A stretch of 64,000 nucleotides of DNA from Orcinus orca (GCF_937001465.1 NC_064568.1:30442001-30506000); one strand, 5' to 3'. Counted from the first letter of the stretch, positions 11,745 through 23,570 are shown. Notes: generated by a model from the sequence alone, not told the origin. Made by a program: numbers and translations.

Positions 11745-12260
11745 TGGAGAGGAACATGGTGAAAGGTGATATTGAAGTAATGGCTGAGGGTCAGATTTTG
11801 GAGGTCCTTGAATAACAAGATAAGGAGCTCTATTTTCGACTTTATTCCTTAGGTTATAGGATGACAAAGCGTGATGTTCAGTCCCCATGGCTGGTCCACA
11901 TGAAGAATGGACTGAGAGATAAAAGATTAGAGGTAGAGAGACTAGTAAGGGAGAATATTTAAAGCAAAAAGTGACCCGAACTAGCATTGTAGCTGTAGAA
12001 GCCGAAGGAAGAAACAGATGTGAAACTATTTGGGAAGTGTCTTTGACAGGCTGTGACAGCTAATTGGACTGATGAAGCCTAGATGTTAAGGATAGGAAGC
12101 AATCAGTTGTTCTCGGTGGCCCTCACTAATAGCTGAGAGGATTGTAAGTATATGAGGCCTATGGTGAGACAGTGAAGTGACCTGCAAGAACATGGAAATG
12201 AGTAAAGTAAGATTAGCCTCTGAGCTTTTAATTGTAAGATAATAGTTCTTGGATCTGAGG
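11745..12260 (-). repeat. L2 relic, long and diverged
   Basis: 'cagattttggaggtccttga...aaggagctctattttcgact...ttagaggtagagagactagtaa...ggaagcaatcag' follows a reversed L2 body (pattern '...gggccttgaaggcca...gagtttggattttatcctgagggcaatgggaagcc...'). Both strands carry only shadow frames here. Confidence 0.5.
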
Positions 12261-12489
12261 GTTTTTTAAACAAATCTAAAGGAAGAATTTGTCAATGGAA
12301 AAAAGATGTGCACACGCACACACAAAGAGGCAAATTTGGGCTCTTTTCTTCCAAACACAGTGAAGGGTAAGGGTCTTAGCCATCAGATATTAAATATTTT
12401 TCCCCAGGAGCAAAGATTATGCTACTATGGATATGTTTATAGGCAGTGCCTGCCCCAGAAGAAAGTAAGCATGTGGTTAACAATGTAGA

Positions 12490-12725
12490 TGTTGGGATCA
12501 ATTAGATTTGAGTTTATATCTGTACTCTGATAGATATGTGACTTTAGGAAAGTCACTTAACCATACTAAGCCTTAGTTTCCTCATTGTTAAGTAGAAATA
12601 ATAGTAGTAGATATCTTGTAGCGTTTATGGGAAGGTTAAGTGAGATAATGCATAGAGCGTGCTTAATACAGTGTTGGCATATAGAAAATGCCCAATAAAT
12701 AATAGATATTTAATAATGATAATAA
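12490..12725 (+). repeat. MIR SINE
   Basis: 'agatatgtgactttaggaaagtcacttaacc...aagccttagtttcctcattg...agtgagataatgcat...tgcccaataaata' is a clear MIR copy in sense orientation. Confidence 0.9.
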
Positions 12726-13067
12726 TACCTTTGGGGACTGTACGTATCAGATACTGTAGTCTAAGTCACTTGTTCTGATTATGTACTGAGCAGACAACTT
12801 TCTGATACTTTGTAGATTTTTTTCTTTAGTTGAATTACCACATTCCAACAGATTACACTCCAGTCTTGCAAACTTTGAGATTACCCTTTCAGGAGGCTTT
12901 ACATGGTATAGTGGTTGGAAGACACACGTTTGTTACCTATTGGAAGATCAGATTCAGAACTGGAATCCAGAATGGAACAGAAAACGGTTCTAAAAGAGTG
13001 AAAAGGGAGGATAAGTGAAAGGATTCATGGTTTTTATCTGATAAACAAGTATTCTATTGAAAATATT

Positions 13068-13165
13068 TGGCTGTGGTTCTGCAAGGACAGAAACCAGGCA
13101 CTCTTGTCGCTGTCAAAACACGTCTGACAAATAGTAGTCACTCAGCATAAATGAATGAAAGAGCT
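13068..13165 (+). repeat. L2 3' end fragment
   Basis: 'gaccagaaaccaggcactct'-like text, then 'acaaatagtagtcactcagcataaatgaatga', is the degenerate L2 terminus (usual form: tagtaggcactcaataaatgaatga). Confidence 0.6.
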
Positions 13166-13194
13166 TCAGCCTGGTATAGTAGTGGACATAGAGT

Positions 13195-13420
13195 TTTATC
13201 ACAGAAATGACAATGGATTCTGTAGAGACAAGTTTTAATACCTGTCTCTGCTACTTACTAGCTGTATGTCTATGGACTAGAAGCTATCTTAGTTTCTAGA
13301 GTCTAGTTTCATCATCTAAAAAATGGAGGATGAATATACTACCTGCAGTGAAGGATTGATGTGAGATTTAATAAGAGAATGTCTATGGAATGTGCTAAAA
13401 ACAGCTACTTAAGAATAATT
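13195..13420 (+). repeat. MIR SINE
   Basis: 'ctgctacttactagctgtat...tagtttcatcatctaaaaaatggaggatgaa...gtgagatttaataagagaatg' follows the MIR order. An internal stretch has diverged. Confidence 0.8.
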
Positions 13421-13439
13421 ATTTTCCCCTACACCCACA

Positions 13440-13550
13440 CTAGAATATGATTTCCATGCCTTAGCTACTTCCATGTCTCTAGTGCCTTGTACTGTGCCAC
13501 TAAGGAATTGAATGAATGTTAGTTGAATGAACTAATGAATTAGGAGGAAA
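13440..13550 (+). repeat. L2 3' end fragment
   Basis: 'ccttagctacttccatgtctctagtgccttgtactgtgcc...aatgaatgttagttgaatgaa' is a truncated L2 3' terminus. Confidence 0.6.
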
Positions 13551-13695
13551 ATTTGAACAGAAGACCTCAAAGTTTAATAGTTTCTAGTGATTGGCTACAG
13601 AGTAGGACTGTTCATCTAAGTTGCTAAAATGGAATAGAAGTATAGGTTGTGATTGTGGAAGAGGTTTAGGTTTAGATTAAAACATGTTCTCTTTA

Positions 13696-13905
13696 GGGCT
13701 TCCCTGGTGGTGCAGTGGTTGAGAGTCCGTCTGCCACTGCAGGGGACACGGGTTCATGCCCCGGTCCGGGAAGATCCCACATGCCGCGGAGCGGCTGGGC
13801 CCGTGAGCCATGGCCGCTGAGCCTGCGCGTCCGAAGCCTATGCTCCACAACGGGAGAGGCCACAGCAGTGAGAGGCCTGCGTACCGCAAAAAAAAAAAAG
13901 ATACT
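13696..13905 (+). mobile_element. CHR-type SINE, short cetacean form
   Basis: Full-length copy from 'gggcttccctggtggtgcag' to an A-rich tail ending 'agatact'. The target-site duplication is 'aaaacatgttctcttta' (13679-13695) and 'aaaacttgttctctttt' (13906-13922), with two differences. The long open frames on both strands are frames through the SINE that recur at every copy. Confidence 0.95.
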
Positions 13906-14177
13906 AAAACTTGTTCTCTTTTAAGTCACCCAGAATGATGACAGAAGAGGAAATTTGTGATTCAGGGGCCATAATTGCCCAGAAATATGAAGAAATGTCC
14001 TAAAGAGTAGTAGATGATAGATCAGTATTGACTGGATGTAAAGGGAAAGTAGTTTTTAATGGTTTAAAGTTTTAAAATGTTAGCATCAAAGAAATTCAAG
14101 TGCATATAAGCCATTCACCAGTCATATGCTGGGTCATACAATGTCTTATTACTTTTTTCTTAATAAAAAGCAAACTT

Positions 14178-14386
14178 GGGCTTCCCTGGTGGCACAGTGG
14201 TTGAGAGTCCGCCTGCCGATGCAGGGGACACGGGTTCGTGCCCCGGTCCGGGAAGATCCCACATGCCGCAGAGCGGCTAGGCTGTGAGCTGTGGCCGCTG
14301 AGCCTGCGCGTCCGGAGCCTGTGCTCCACAACAGGAGAGGCCACAACAGTGAGAGGCCCGCGTACCGCAAAAGAAAAAAAAACAAA
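14178..14386 (+). mobile_element. CHR-type SINE, short cetacean form
   Basis: Complete copy starting 'gggcttccctggtggcacag' and ending in 'gcgtaccgcaaaagaaaaaa'. Flanks 'aaaaagcaaactt' and 'aaaaacaaacct' are a probable, diverged target duplication. It sits directly before an old L1, apparently near that L1's 5' break. Confidence 0.93.
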
Positions 14387-15465
14387 AAACAAACCTGACA
14401 TAGATCTTGTAAGAAAATTACACACCAGTGTCCCTCATGAACATAGGTATAAAAATCCTCAACAAAAATGCTAGCACAATTGAAATATACACCAAGAATA
14501 CAAGGTTGGTTTCACATTTGAAAATCAATTGATATAATTCAACATATGGAAAGAATAAAGGAGAAAAACAGTAGGATCATCTCAATCAATGCAGAAAAAG
14601 CATTTGACAGAATTCTACACCTTTTCATGATTAAAAAAAAATTCTCAAAAAGCTAGAAATAGGAGAACTTCCTCTGAAAAAAGAAACCTACATCTAACAT
14701 CATATTTACTAGAAACATAGTGAACGCTTTCCCCCTATGATCAGGAACAATGCAAGATTTTCTACTCTCATCACTTCTGTTTAGTATATGCTGGAGGTCC
14801 TAACCGGGGAAGTAATGTAAGAAAAAATAAATTAAAAGTATAAAAATTGAAAAAAGCAAAAGTAAAAGTCTTTATTTACTGAAGACATGATTGTATATGT
14901 AGAAAATTCTCAGGAATCTACCAAACAGTTACTAGAACTCACGAGTGAATTAAGTAAGGTCACAGGAAACAAGGTCTGTATACCAAAAATCAATGGCATT
15001 TCTATATACTGGTAGCATTCAACTGGTAAATGAAATTTTAAAATTTATTTTCAGTCATATCAAAAAATAAAATACTTAGAAATAAATTTAACAAAACATA
15101 TGCAAGACTTCTAAAATGAAAACTATGAAACATTGTGAAACAAATTAAACAAGGCCTAAATAAATAGAGAGATATATCATGTAAGTAGATTGGAAGACTC
15201 AATATAGTTCTCTTTAAATTGATCTATGGATTCAACACAATCCAAGTTAAACTCTCAACAGCTTTTTTTTAATCAGAAAATGATAAGTGGATCCTAAAAT
15301 TTATATGGAAAAGCAAGGGCCAAAAAAACCTTGAACAAAACCAAGTTGAAGAGTTTCTTTACCTAGTTTTAAGACTTACTGTGAATCTGCAGTAATCAAA
15401 GCAGTATAACATTGGTGTAAGAATGGATAAATGAAACAAATGGATCAATAGAGAGTCCAGAAATA

Positions 15466-15479
15466 GACACACACGTGCG

Positions 15480-15518
<39 letters not shown>
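15466..15518. repeat. (AC)n microsatellite with CG-rich head
   Basis: The tract is 'acacacacgtgcgcgcgcgc' followed by about 17 uninterrupted AC units. The alternating purine-pyrimidine run, including the GCGC stretch, has Z-DNA-forming potential. It lies within the old L1, where the parent had a short 'agacacacac' block. Confidence 0.95.
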
Positions 15519-15941
15519 TTATAGTCAATTGAGTTTCAACAGAGTACCAAGGCATTTCAGTGACTAAAGAAGAGTCTTTAATAAATGGTGCTGGGACAAC
15601 TGGATAAACATACAGAAAGAAAAGAACCGCACCCAGTACCTCACACAATATAAAGTACTTGATGTGGGATGGATCGTAGATGTAAATGTAAAAACTAAAG
15701 CTATAAAGATCTGGAAGGAAACAAAGGAAAGTACTTTTGCAACTTTGGACTAGGTGAGGATTTTTTAAGACAGAAAGCACTACTATAAATAATGATCAAC
15801 TGGACATCATGAAAATTAAAAACTTCTGCTAATTAAAAGTCATCATTAAGCAATAAGCTAATCTAGATAAAGCATATAAGAGTCTTCTGTTTGCTATTCT
15901 TGATACTTTCCTCTAGCTTAGAGATTATTTCCAAATAAAAA

Positions 15942-16160
15942 TTTGTTTTGTTTTGGTTTGGTTTTTTTGCGGTACACGGGCCTCTCACTGTTGTGGCCTC
16001 TCCCGTTGTGGAACACAGGCTCCGGACGCGCAGGCTCAGCGGCCATGGCTCACGGGCCCAGCCGCTCCGCGGCATGTGGGATCTTCCCGGACCGGGGCAC
16101 AAACCCGTGTCCCCTGCATCGGCAGGCGGACTCTCAACCACTGCGCCACCAGGGAAGTCC
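15942..16160 (-). mobile_element. CHR-type SINE, short cetacean form, nested in old L1
   Basis: Minus-strand copy; the tail is on the left as T-rich 'ttttggtttggtttttttgc'. It is flanked by an 11-bp duplication, 'ccaaataaaaa', at 15931-15941 and 16161-16171. The L1 resumes after it. Several long open frames run through it and are not genes. Confidence 0.95.
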
Positions 16161-17084
16161 CCAAATAAAAAGTGTTTAAAAGATACCATTAAGATAACAG
16201 GCAAGTAAATACTCACTATAGATATATAGCTATAGATATAGATATATCTGACAAAGGACGTGTATCTAAAATATGTAAAGAACTCTTAGAATTATAGTAA
16301 GGAAACAACCAATAAAAACTGAGTAAAAGACTTAACAGATATTTCACAAGACATACCAGTAAACACATATAAAAGCATTCAATGTCATTATTCATAAGAG
16401 AAATGCAAATAAAATCACAGTGGTATCCATTTCATACCCACTAGAATTGGCTAACGTTAAAGTCTGAGGATGTGGAACCACTGCAATCAGTTTGGAGAAC
16501 TGTTTCTATAAAGTTATACGTATATCTTCCCCAATGACCCAGAAATCCCATTCCTGATTTTCAAGAGAATGAAAAGACATATCCACAAGAAGACTCTTCA
16601 AGCATAGATAGTCACACAGCTTTATTCATAAAAAACAAATACTGTAAACAAGTGTTCATCAACAGGAGAATGAATAAATAAATTGTTGTTTTGCCATACA
16701 AGACTCAGCAATTTAAGAAAAGAACTATTGACTCATACTATAACATGGATAACTCTCAAACACTTCACGTTAAGTGAAAGAAGCCAGTCACAAAAGAGTG
16801 TATTCTACATCAGTCCATTTATAAGAAGTTCACGGACAGACAAAATTCATCTATGGTGATAAAAGTCAGGAGTGAGAACTGACTAAAAGGGACCAGGAGG
16901 GTACTTTTCTAGGGTAATGGAAATGTTTTATGTTTTATTTGGAGTGGTGATTACATGGGTGTACACATTTACCAAAATACATGAGATTGAACACTAAAAT
17001 CTGTACATATCAGTTACTCAAATCTTACCCCAATAAATAAAAGAGACCATATCTGTTTATTTTTATGATATCCATTCATCATGC

Positions 17085-17505
17085 ATGGTAGAATGTTGAC
17101 CCTCTTATAGCTTCCTATTGTGCACAATAAATTTATAAACCCCTTACCTTAGCATAAAGGCCCTGCGTGATTTGGCTCTTACCTCTCCTTTCTACCTCAT
17201 GTCCCTCCCTTACCTATTAATTCCTAGCCCTGCTGGCTTTACTGTCTGAAGTAGTTCATTTCTTGTTATTTTCTAGTTCAGTCTCTTTTTCGTTTCCTTC
17301 ATTGCATTTAGGATAACGTGCATTTATTTTGTCTCTTTATACTTTATTCACCTGCCTTTTCCACTAGAATAAAAGCTCCTGGAGGGTAGAGACCTTGACC
17401 TTTTCACTGTTGTATTCCCCGATATATTCCCAGGATGTTGCTTGGCTCAGGGAGTATTGTTGAATATGTGAGTGAATGAAGGAATGAATGAATGAATGTT
17501 CCTGT
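17085..17505 (+). repeat. L2 LINE 3' region
   Basis: 'aaaggccctgcgtgatttggctcttacctc...tacctattaattcc...aaaagctcctggagggtagagacc...attgttgaatatgtgagtgaatgaa' follows the L2 3' part. It ends in a short (gaat)n run at 17476-17500, which creates the SFIHSFIHS repeat in a minus-strand frame. Confidence 0.85.
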
Positions 17506-17509
17506 TGTT

Positions 17510-18107
17510 CCATGTGTTGATAAAATGGGACTATACTCAGATGTTCCTCTGTTTGGAGTTCGGTCCTTACCAATTCAAATGAAAATGACATAGTCTTATC
17601 CCTCCAAGCAAAGCAAAACTGTGTCTCACGTAAGTTTTTGGTTGTTGCAATCAAACATTTTGTTCGATGCAAGGGAATTTTTTGTTCTCTCTTACTTTCC
17701 AGAATCGCTATATAGTCTTTCCTTTTATTTCCTAATCAGAACTTCTTATAGAAGCGACTTAATAGCATCCCTTATGACAATGCCTTCCAGACATATTTGA
17801 CCCTGAATCCTATTGGTAAAATGTTTGAGCACACTAACCACATGGGTACATTTATTTCAAACATATATAAATATGTTGCTGTACTGTATATGTAATGAAA
17901 CATACCCAAATACAACATTTTAAAAGGATGGTATGAAAGATGGTTCTAATATTTTCCTCCTCTCCCATGTGCTCATCCCACTTTGAAGACACTACCTTAG
18001 GGCAAATATTCTACATTTACTTATATGTGTAAGTGTAAAATTTCAGTAGTGTTAACACTTTTGCACTTTAAACCTTACATCTGACCGTGGATTGAAAGGC
18101 TTTATTG
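17510..18107. other. Intronic sequence without recognised features
   Basis: This AT-rich stretch holds no recognised repeat. The minus-strand frame at 17364-17672 overlaps the L2 and the (gaat)n run and has no coding support. Confidence 0.45.
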
Positions 18108-18480
18108 CTTTTTTTTTCCCAACATCTTTATTGGAGTATAACTGCTTTACAACGTTGTGTTAGTTGCTGCTGTATAGCAAAGTGAATCAGCTATATGTAT
18201 ACATATATCCCCATATCCCCTCCCTCTTAAGCCTCCTTCCCACCCTCCCTATCCCACCCCTCTAGGTGGTCACAAAGCACCGAGCTGATCTCCCTGTGCT
18301 ATGCAGCTGCTTCCCACTAGCTAGCTATTTTACATTTGGTAGTGTATATATATGTCAATGCTACTCTCCCACTTAGTCCTAGCTTACCCTTCCCCCTCCC
18401 CATATCCTCCAGTCCATTCTCTATGTCTGCATCTTTATTCCTGTCCTGCTCCTAGGTTCATCAGAACCTTTTTTTTTTTT
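18108..18480 (-). mobile_element. Young L1 3' end, antisense, 5' truncated
   Basis: It starts with the T-run and 'aacatctttattggagtata' and runs through the 3' UTR to 'ttcatcagaacc' and a second T-run. Only about 370 bp were inserted. It is the same subfamily as 846-1583. Confidence 0.92.
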
Positions 18481-18484
18481 TATG

Positions 18485-19605
18485 ATATTGTTTATGCAGG
18501 TAGGGTAGAATTTTTAGGTCTGGGGCATATTTGAAATCATGTCACCTAATTTTTGCTGTACTTACTCTTAACATTGTTCAATGATAGTTTTTCTACAGAA
18601 AAAAAATGTATTAGTATTTTAGAGGAAAGAAATAATGAGATTAGAAAAGTGCAAATAGGAGGCAAGTAAGAGCTCTGGAGAAGGCTGTGTTGATTTACAC
18701 TATAGTTAATTACACTGTAAATATTGGTAGCAGTATATTTGAATGAAATGTCTTCTTGAGGAATTACTAATTGTATAATATTAGCAATTAGTACACCTAG
18801 ACAAAGTTGCTAAAAAATGGGGGAAATATCACTCTTCTCCAATAAAAAGACAGTTTTTAAGGAAGCATCAATTCTTCAATATAGCAGCATGAGACAGGTT
18901 TGGAGATTTTAAGCCTTTTGTGTTACCTCTGAGACCTAAAGGAAGCAGAACATAAAAATGAGCCTCTATCAATTTGAATCAAACCTAATCTTTGTGATCA
19001 TGGCTGTGGTCTAAATCTATTAAAGATGTTCAAATTCAGTGTCCTTGTTATCACTGCGGGTTGACCTGAGTAGTGAGCAGTAAACTTGTGTATTATAATT
19101 CTGGTTCGAAGATATGTGCTTGGAAAGTGAAACCGACAGTCAGCGTTTTGTGTCTGTCTATAAGCAGACTAAGAGTGTATATAAAATGACAGGTGCATTT
19201 TTAGAGAAAGAAGCCCATAATGTTTTCCTATTTAGTAGGTGACAGTATGTCCCAAGATAACACAAGCTTAAGCAGCTGGAACAAGCATGGTTATTAAAGG
19301 CTAGCAGTTTCTCAGTTCAAACAAATTGAATTTTTTCATAGGCTGGAAGACTGGAAATATAGGGTAGAGTACTGAAATAAATTAGCATATTAAGTGAATT
19401 TATACACTCAGGCTTGTGAACACTTTCAAATTAAGGAAGAAATTTTATTACTTCTTCAAAGAAAAAGGCAATTTTTAAATTCTGTGTTTGATCTCCCTGT
19501 TGGAAAGGGCCTATAGAATAAATTATATTATTTTGATGATTATCCAAAGAAGTGTGGTTATTATATTGATGGGAATCTTCACTTCTCTCCTCTCTCTTTT
19601 TTCAG
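18485..19605. other. Intron upstream of exon A
   Basis: Unique sequence with no clear repeat. The last 25 bases are a pyrimidine-rich tract, 'ctcctctctcttttttcag', forming a strong 3' splice site for the exon at 19606. Confidence 0.6.
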
Positions 19606-19720
19606 AATTACTGATTTAAGGAACATAAAAAGAAGATTGTATTTATCAACAGTCCATAAGGAACTGTCCTCAACCCCTCTTCATGCAAAAATCCCACTCT
19701 TCATGATCAAACGCAAAATC
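19606..19720 (+). CDS. CFAP20DC: CFAP20DC coding exon A (CFAP20/DUF667 domain)
   Basis: This 115-bp internal exon is bounded by 'ctctctcttttttcag' and 'gtaagt'. One leading base completes a codon from an exon outside the window; 38 codons then run without a stop to phase 0. The peptide contains ITDLRNIKRRLYLST and then PLHAKIPLFMIKRKI. This matches the CFAP20-family segment with a basic N-[IV]-[KR]-R-R motif (NVRRRF in CFAP20) followed by a beta-rich stretch. CFAP20 is a doublet-microtubule inner-junction protein of cilia. CFAP20DC (human C3orf67) shares the domain, but its molecular role is not well defined. The phase joins exactly to the exon at 45209. WDR90 also carries a DUF667 domain, but its sequence fits less well. 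The naming relies on recalled similarity, not a search. Confidence 0.87.
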
Positions 19721-19754
19721 GTAAGTGTCATGAATATTGCTTAAAATATTAAAT

Positions 19755-20170
19755 TTATTTCAGCAAATATTAATTCTGGGCCTACTCTGTGTATGAGGCA
19801 TTCTGTTAAGTTCCATGGTGGTATTAAAAATGAATAGAAATTTATACTCTTCTTTTTCTTCCAGTGAAAGAGCTTAAGATCTACTAGGTAGGAGAATATA
19901 ATTGTTTGAATATCTAGGATATCACCAAAACTGTGATTGGAAGCACAGTAGAGAGAGGAAGTGCTATTGGTACAGTGAAAGGGAAAGAAATCCATCTGAC
20001 TGCAGGACAAGGAAAGGCTTCATGAAGGAGATTGCACTTGGCATGGACCTTGAAGGACTGTAGAATTTCAACAGGTAGAAATGAAAAACCGAGCATTCCA
20101 AGCAGAAGGAACAGCATGAGTAGAAGCATAGAGGCTGGAAAGTGGCACATATTTGGAGAACAGAGAATGA
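19755..20170 (-). repeat. L2 LINE 3' region
   Basis: 'tctgggcctactctgtgtat', 'aggcttcatgaaggagattg', 'ttgaaggactgtagaatttc' and 'agcattccaagcagaaggaa' follow a reversed L2 3' end. It begins only about 35 bp after exon A. The plus-strand frame at 20032-20226 is an L2 shadow. Confidence 0.75.
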
Positions 20171-20179
20171 TTCATCATT

Positions 20180-20830
20180 GTTGCCAGATTTTTTTAAATA
20201 GCCTTAAGGAAACCTCAGTTCTATAATCCAAGAGCCTGATATAGGTTGGGAGTTTTGTGTAACCTCTGAGACCTAAAGCAGCATAATATATAAGTAGGTA
20301 AGCCGTAGGTTACAGGCTAATAAGTTTGGGCCTGATACGACTGACTAGTCTTTCTCAAATGTTAGTCATTTCCATACTACTCTCATGACTACCATGTTTG
20401 TGTACTACCTGTTCCAGTATGTACATAATACTCTCCTTTAAACCAACTCAGCCTTTTTTGACTTAAATAAATTTATTTTTAAAAAAAACTTTATATCACA
20501 CTTATAAATGGAAAACCAGTATAACTTTCCAGAAATAAAAATTAACCATAACAATAAAGATACTGAAAACAAAACAGTGTTTTAAAGTCTAGCTAAGTAC
20601 TGTTTCCTGTTTAGGGTTCTGTCCTGAGACCTGCTCTTTATTAACAAAAGTTTATCAAGAGCTAGATACATGTTCAAGCTTTTTCTTGGGCATAATTAGG
20701 ATTGAAAGAAAACTGATGGATGGAAATGTTTATTCTGTGATCTGTAGTCATTTAATGCCATGCCCGTGTACCATCTAAAACCATTTCACAAACGGTGCAT
20801 ATTCCATATTCTTTGGGAGCCACTTTAGCA
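20180..20830. other. Intronic sequence without recognised features
   Basis: Unique AT-rich sequence. The phrase 'gttttgtgtaacctctgaga' at about 20251 resembles 'ccttttgtgttacctctgag' at about 18915, each followed by 'cctaaag'. This may be a shared old repeat or a local duplication. Confidence 0.45.
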
Positions 20831-20834
20831 GAGA

Positions 20835-22515
20835 AAAGGAAGCCATTAAAGCTTTTGGTTTGGAGAGGAACATACAGTCAGTTCTATGCTTTGGGAAGAT
20901 TAATCTGGTAGTGACATTTGGAATGGCTTAGAGGGGCTGGTAAATGGAGATCGAGAGAACATTTGCCGCACTCCAGATTAGGCTTAATGAGGACTAGGGC
21001 AGTAGCAGTAGAGGAATGGATGTAAGGTAACATCAGAAGCTTATGGTCCAATGAGCTAAGACATATTTAAACAGACCTTTTCCATATCATGTGGTACATG
21101 CTGTAAGAGCAGGACCCACTGTGAACTATGGAGCACCAGGGGAATGATCAGAGAAGGGCTTCTGAAGAAGGGGATGCCTGAGCTAGGCCTTGAAAGATTA
21201 TAAGAAGAGAGAAGGCACTAACCAGTTCAAGTGGGGGTGGGATTCCTAGAACAGAAAGAGTAGCATTAAGAGTAGCTGCATGAGACGTGTAGGCACGTAA
21301 TAATCCAGTGTTGCTGAGGAGAGACCGGAATAGTAGGGAAGTAGTAAGGCTGGAGAAGAAAACAGGGCAACCTCCGGGTAGGCCTTATATTTATAGGCAG
21401 GGAGCCTGGACTTTTATCTCATAGGTGATAGGGAGCTTTTGAAGGGCTTGCAGCAGGGGGGCATGGTCAGATTTGCATTTTAGATAGAACATCGCTTTGG
21501 AGGATGGGTGGGAAAGATGAGACTGGAGGCCAGCAGGACCAGTTAGAAAGTCAGTGCAGTTGTCACAAGAAGGTAAGAGAGCAGCAGTACCTGGCTCCTC
21601 CTAGGCACTCAATAATTATGTAAGTGGATGGATGAGTAGATGAATGATACAGGTGTAAGAGAGATGAGTCCTAAAGTTGGGAAATAGAAATCAGAGTGAC
21701 GATGAGGAAACAGAGTTGAAAAATAACTAAAAATTTTAATTGAAGATTAATTAGGTGTCAGAAAGGAAGAAGAAGGAAAAGTCAAGGATGGCTCTCAGTT
21801 GACTTTCTACTTTGGATGACTGGTGACAGAATCAATACCTAGAAATCCAGGAGAAAGAGCACGGTTAGAAAGGGGAGATGGAAATGTTGATAAAACAGTC
21901 TGAGACATTCAGATTGAGAATTTGGGGGGTACATAATGTTAGAGTCCTAGAGAGAGGTATGAGCTGGATATTTGGGCTTCTTCAGCGTACAGGTGGCACT
22001 TACAGTCATGAGAGTGATGAAATTGCCTGCCTGCAGAGAGAGTAAGAATGGCAACAACAACAACAAAAGAGGCTAGAGGAGGAAATGCAAGGGCCTACCC
22101 AAGAAAAAGGGTGGGCAAAGGAAGAAGAATCCATGAAGGAGACAGGGCAACAATGAGAAAGTGATGTGAATCATGAAGCAAAGTACAGTGTGGTGGAAAC
22201 CAAGGAAGTTTTGGTAAGAGAAAATGTCAAGATGTGAAAGTATTTGGGATGTGGCAATCAGGAGGCCATTAGTAACTTCACTGACAAGTTTTGGTGTATG
22301 AGGAAGGAGTCAGGACAGTGGGCCCTGCGAATGGAAGATGGAGACATGAGAGCATCCTGACCATTGCTTTCAGTAGGCTGATCCACTGGGCTTCATGTTC
22401 AAGTAGATATAAATAGAGGGGAGGAATCAAAGATAACTTTGAGGTTTTGAGTCTGGAAAACCTGGAGATTGAGCCAGTAACAGATAGGTGCTGGATTTTG
22501 GAATAAATTGATGGT
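20835..22515 (-). repeat. Long L2 relic, probably two or more pieces
   Basis: 'gggaagattaatctggtagt...ccgcactccagattaggctt' lies near 20900-21040. Then come 'agaagggcttctgaagaagg', 'ccttgaaagattataagaag', 'gtgatagggagcttttgaag', 'catggtcagatttgcatttt' and 'gacaaacagtctgagacatt'-like blocks. This is the order of an L2 read in reverse, extending well upstream of its 3' UTR. The two partial copies of the 'agattaatctgg...' part suggest two insertions or a duplication. The region is unusually purine-rich and has few open frames. Confidence 0.6.
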
Positions 22516-22519
22516 TTCT

Positions 22520-22904
22520 GTTTGCAGTAGAATTATTTTAATTCATTGTGTACTAAACACTCATAAATGCACAAAGATTAAATGCAAATACTTCAGTTAT
22601 TAAAGTTAAATCATTTAAGACGTTAAGGAAGTGCATTAGTCCTTACAAATGAAATTATATTCATCCTCTTATATTTAGGTATGATTTCCTTATTCATCAA
22701 AGATTGTTTAGAGTTCAGTGTTAGGTGGTTTCCGAGAGCTAAACCATATATGAGACTAATACACTATTCTGTGTGTGGTCAATCAATCAGGTTTGTCATT
22801 ACCTTGCTTTTGTGAGTTCAGTCACCCTTGTCAGTTAACTAACTCTGAAGTTTCTGGATATCATATGAAAATCTGAACTGATCATTCTGTACATGGCTAT
22901 AATC

Positions 22905-22906
<2 letters not shown>
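22520..22906. other. Intronic sequence without recognised features
   Basis: This AT-rich unique stretch lies between the L2 relic and the CA repeat. No feature is supported. Confidence 0.4.

Positions 22907-22946
<40 letters not shown>
22907..22946. repeat. (CA)20 microsatellite
   Basis: Twenty perfect CA units. The length and purity predict high length polymorphism, so it is a likely population marker. The Val-Cys frames on the minus strand are artefacts. Confidence 0.98.
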
Positions 22947-22948
<2 letters not shown>

Positions 22949-22949
22949 G

Positions 22950-23570
22950 TACCCTCCATCCAGTGGCATTTGTGGGAATACAGTATCTGAAAATAAAATA
23001 TTGTCTGTTAAAAGTAAACCACACAAATATCTTGCTGATATAGGAAGTAAACTTCATTGAACAATCTTTCATATTTAATAAATGAGTCTTTAAGAGGAAT
23101 ATGTGCTAGCAGTGCCAGGTATCTAATGACATAAGAAATGTACTATTTAAACTACAAAGAAAATAGCTGTAATAGGCCCTGTGGGGCAATGTGTCTTCGC
23201 TCATCTATCTACCTCATCTTCTCATCCCCAGTGAGACAGCTCAATAGAAAATATAAAAGAAAGGAGATGCAGGCATGAAAATTACATGTAGCTGTTTTAA
23301 AAAAAATCCTAATGTGAAAAAATCAAACTGGTGTCTATATCTTAGGTGACTTCAGCTCATGCTAAATTTTGAAAAGCAAAATATCTAGAACTTGTCTTGA
23401 ATCTAGAAAAATTGCTCACGTAATTCAAGGCAGTCCTAAGCAAAGACAAGGTGTTTGTTTCTATAGTGTTCCCCATCCCAATGAAATCATCAAATCATAA
23501 CTACTTGTAGTATGTCCTAATTATTCTATATTTTGTGAAATATAAACATGTAAATAATACATAGGAGTTA
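22950..23570. other. Intronic sequence without recognised features
   Basis: Unique AT-rich sequence. I recognise no repeat family and no splice-bounded frame. Confidence 0.4.

Larger units (their letters stand above)
14390..17050 (+). mobile_element. Old L1M, 5' truncated, with nested SINE and AC repeat
   Basis: The sequence starts in ORF2 upstream of the RT core ('catgaacataggtataaaaa...tcctcaacaaaaatgctagca'), passes the RT segment ('tcaatgcagaaaaagcattt'), and continues to a 3' UTR ending 'aatcttaccccaataaataa' near 17040. Stops and indels are frequent, as expected for an old copy. It is interrupted by an (AC)n tract at 15466-15518 and a SINE at 15942-16160. Sense orientation relative to the host gene. 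Confidence 0.85.

Noticed and set aside
12830..12905. Exon-like stretch between 'tttctttag' and 'gtatag'
   Set aside because: The donor is weak, the peptide has no recognisable domain, and it does not fit the segment expected before exon A. Adjacent text is MIR/L2 debris.
17364..17672. 102-codon minus frame with SFIHSFIHS repeats
   Set aside because: It runs through a (gaat)n microsatellite at the end of an L2; no splice context.
22835..23072. Cys/Val repeat protein on the minus strand
   Set aside because: Artefact of translating the (CA)20 tract.
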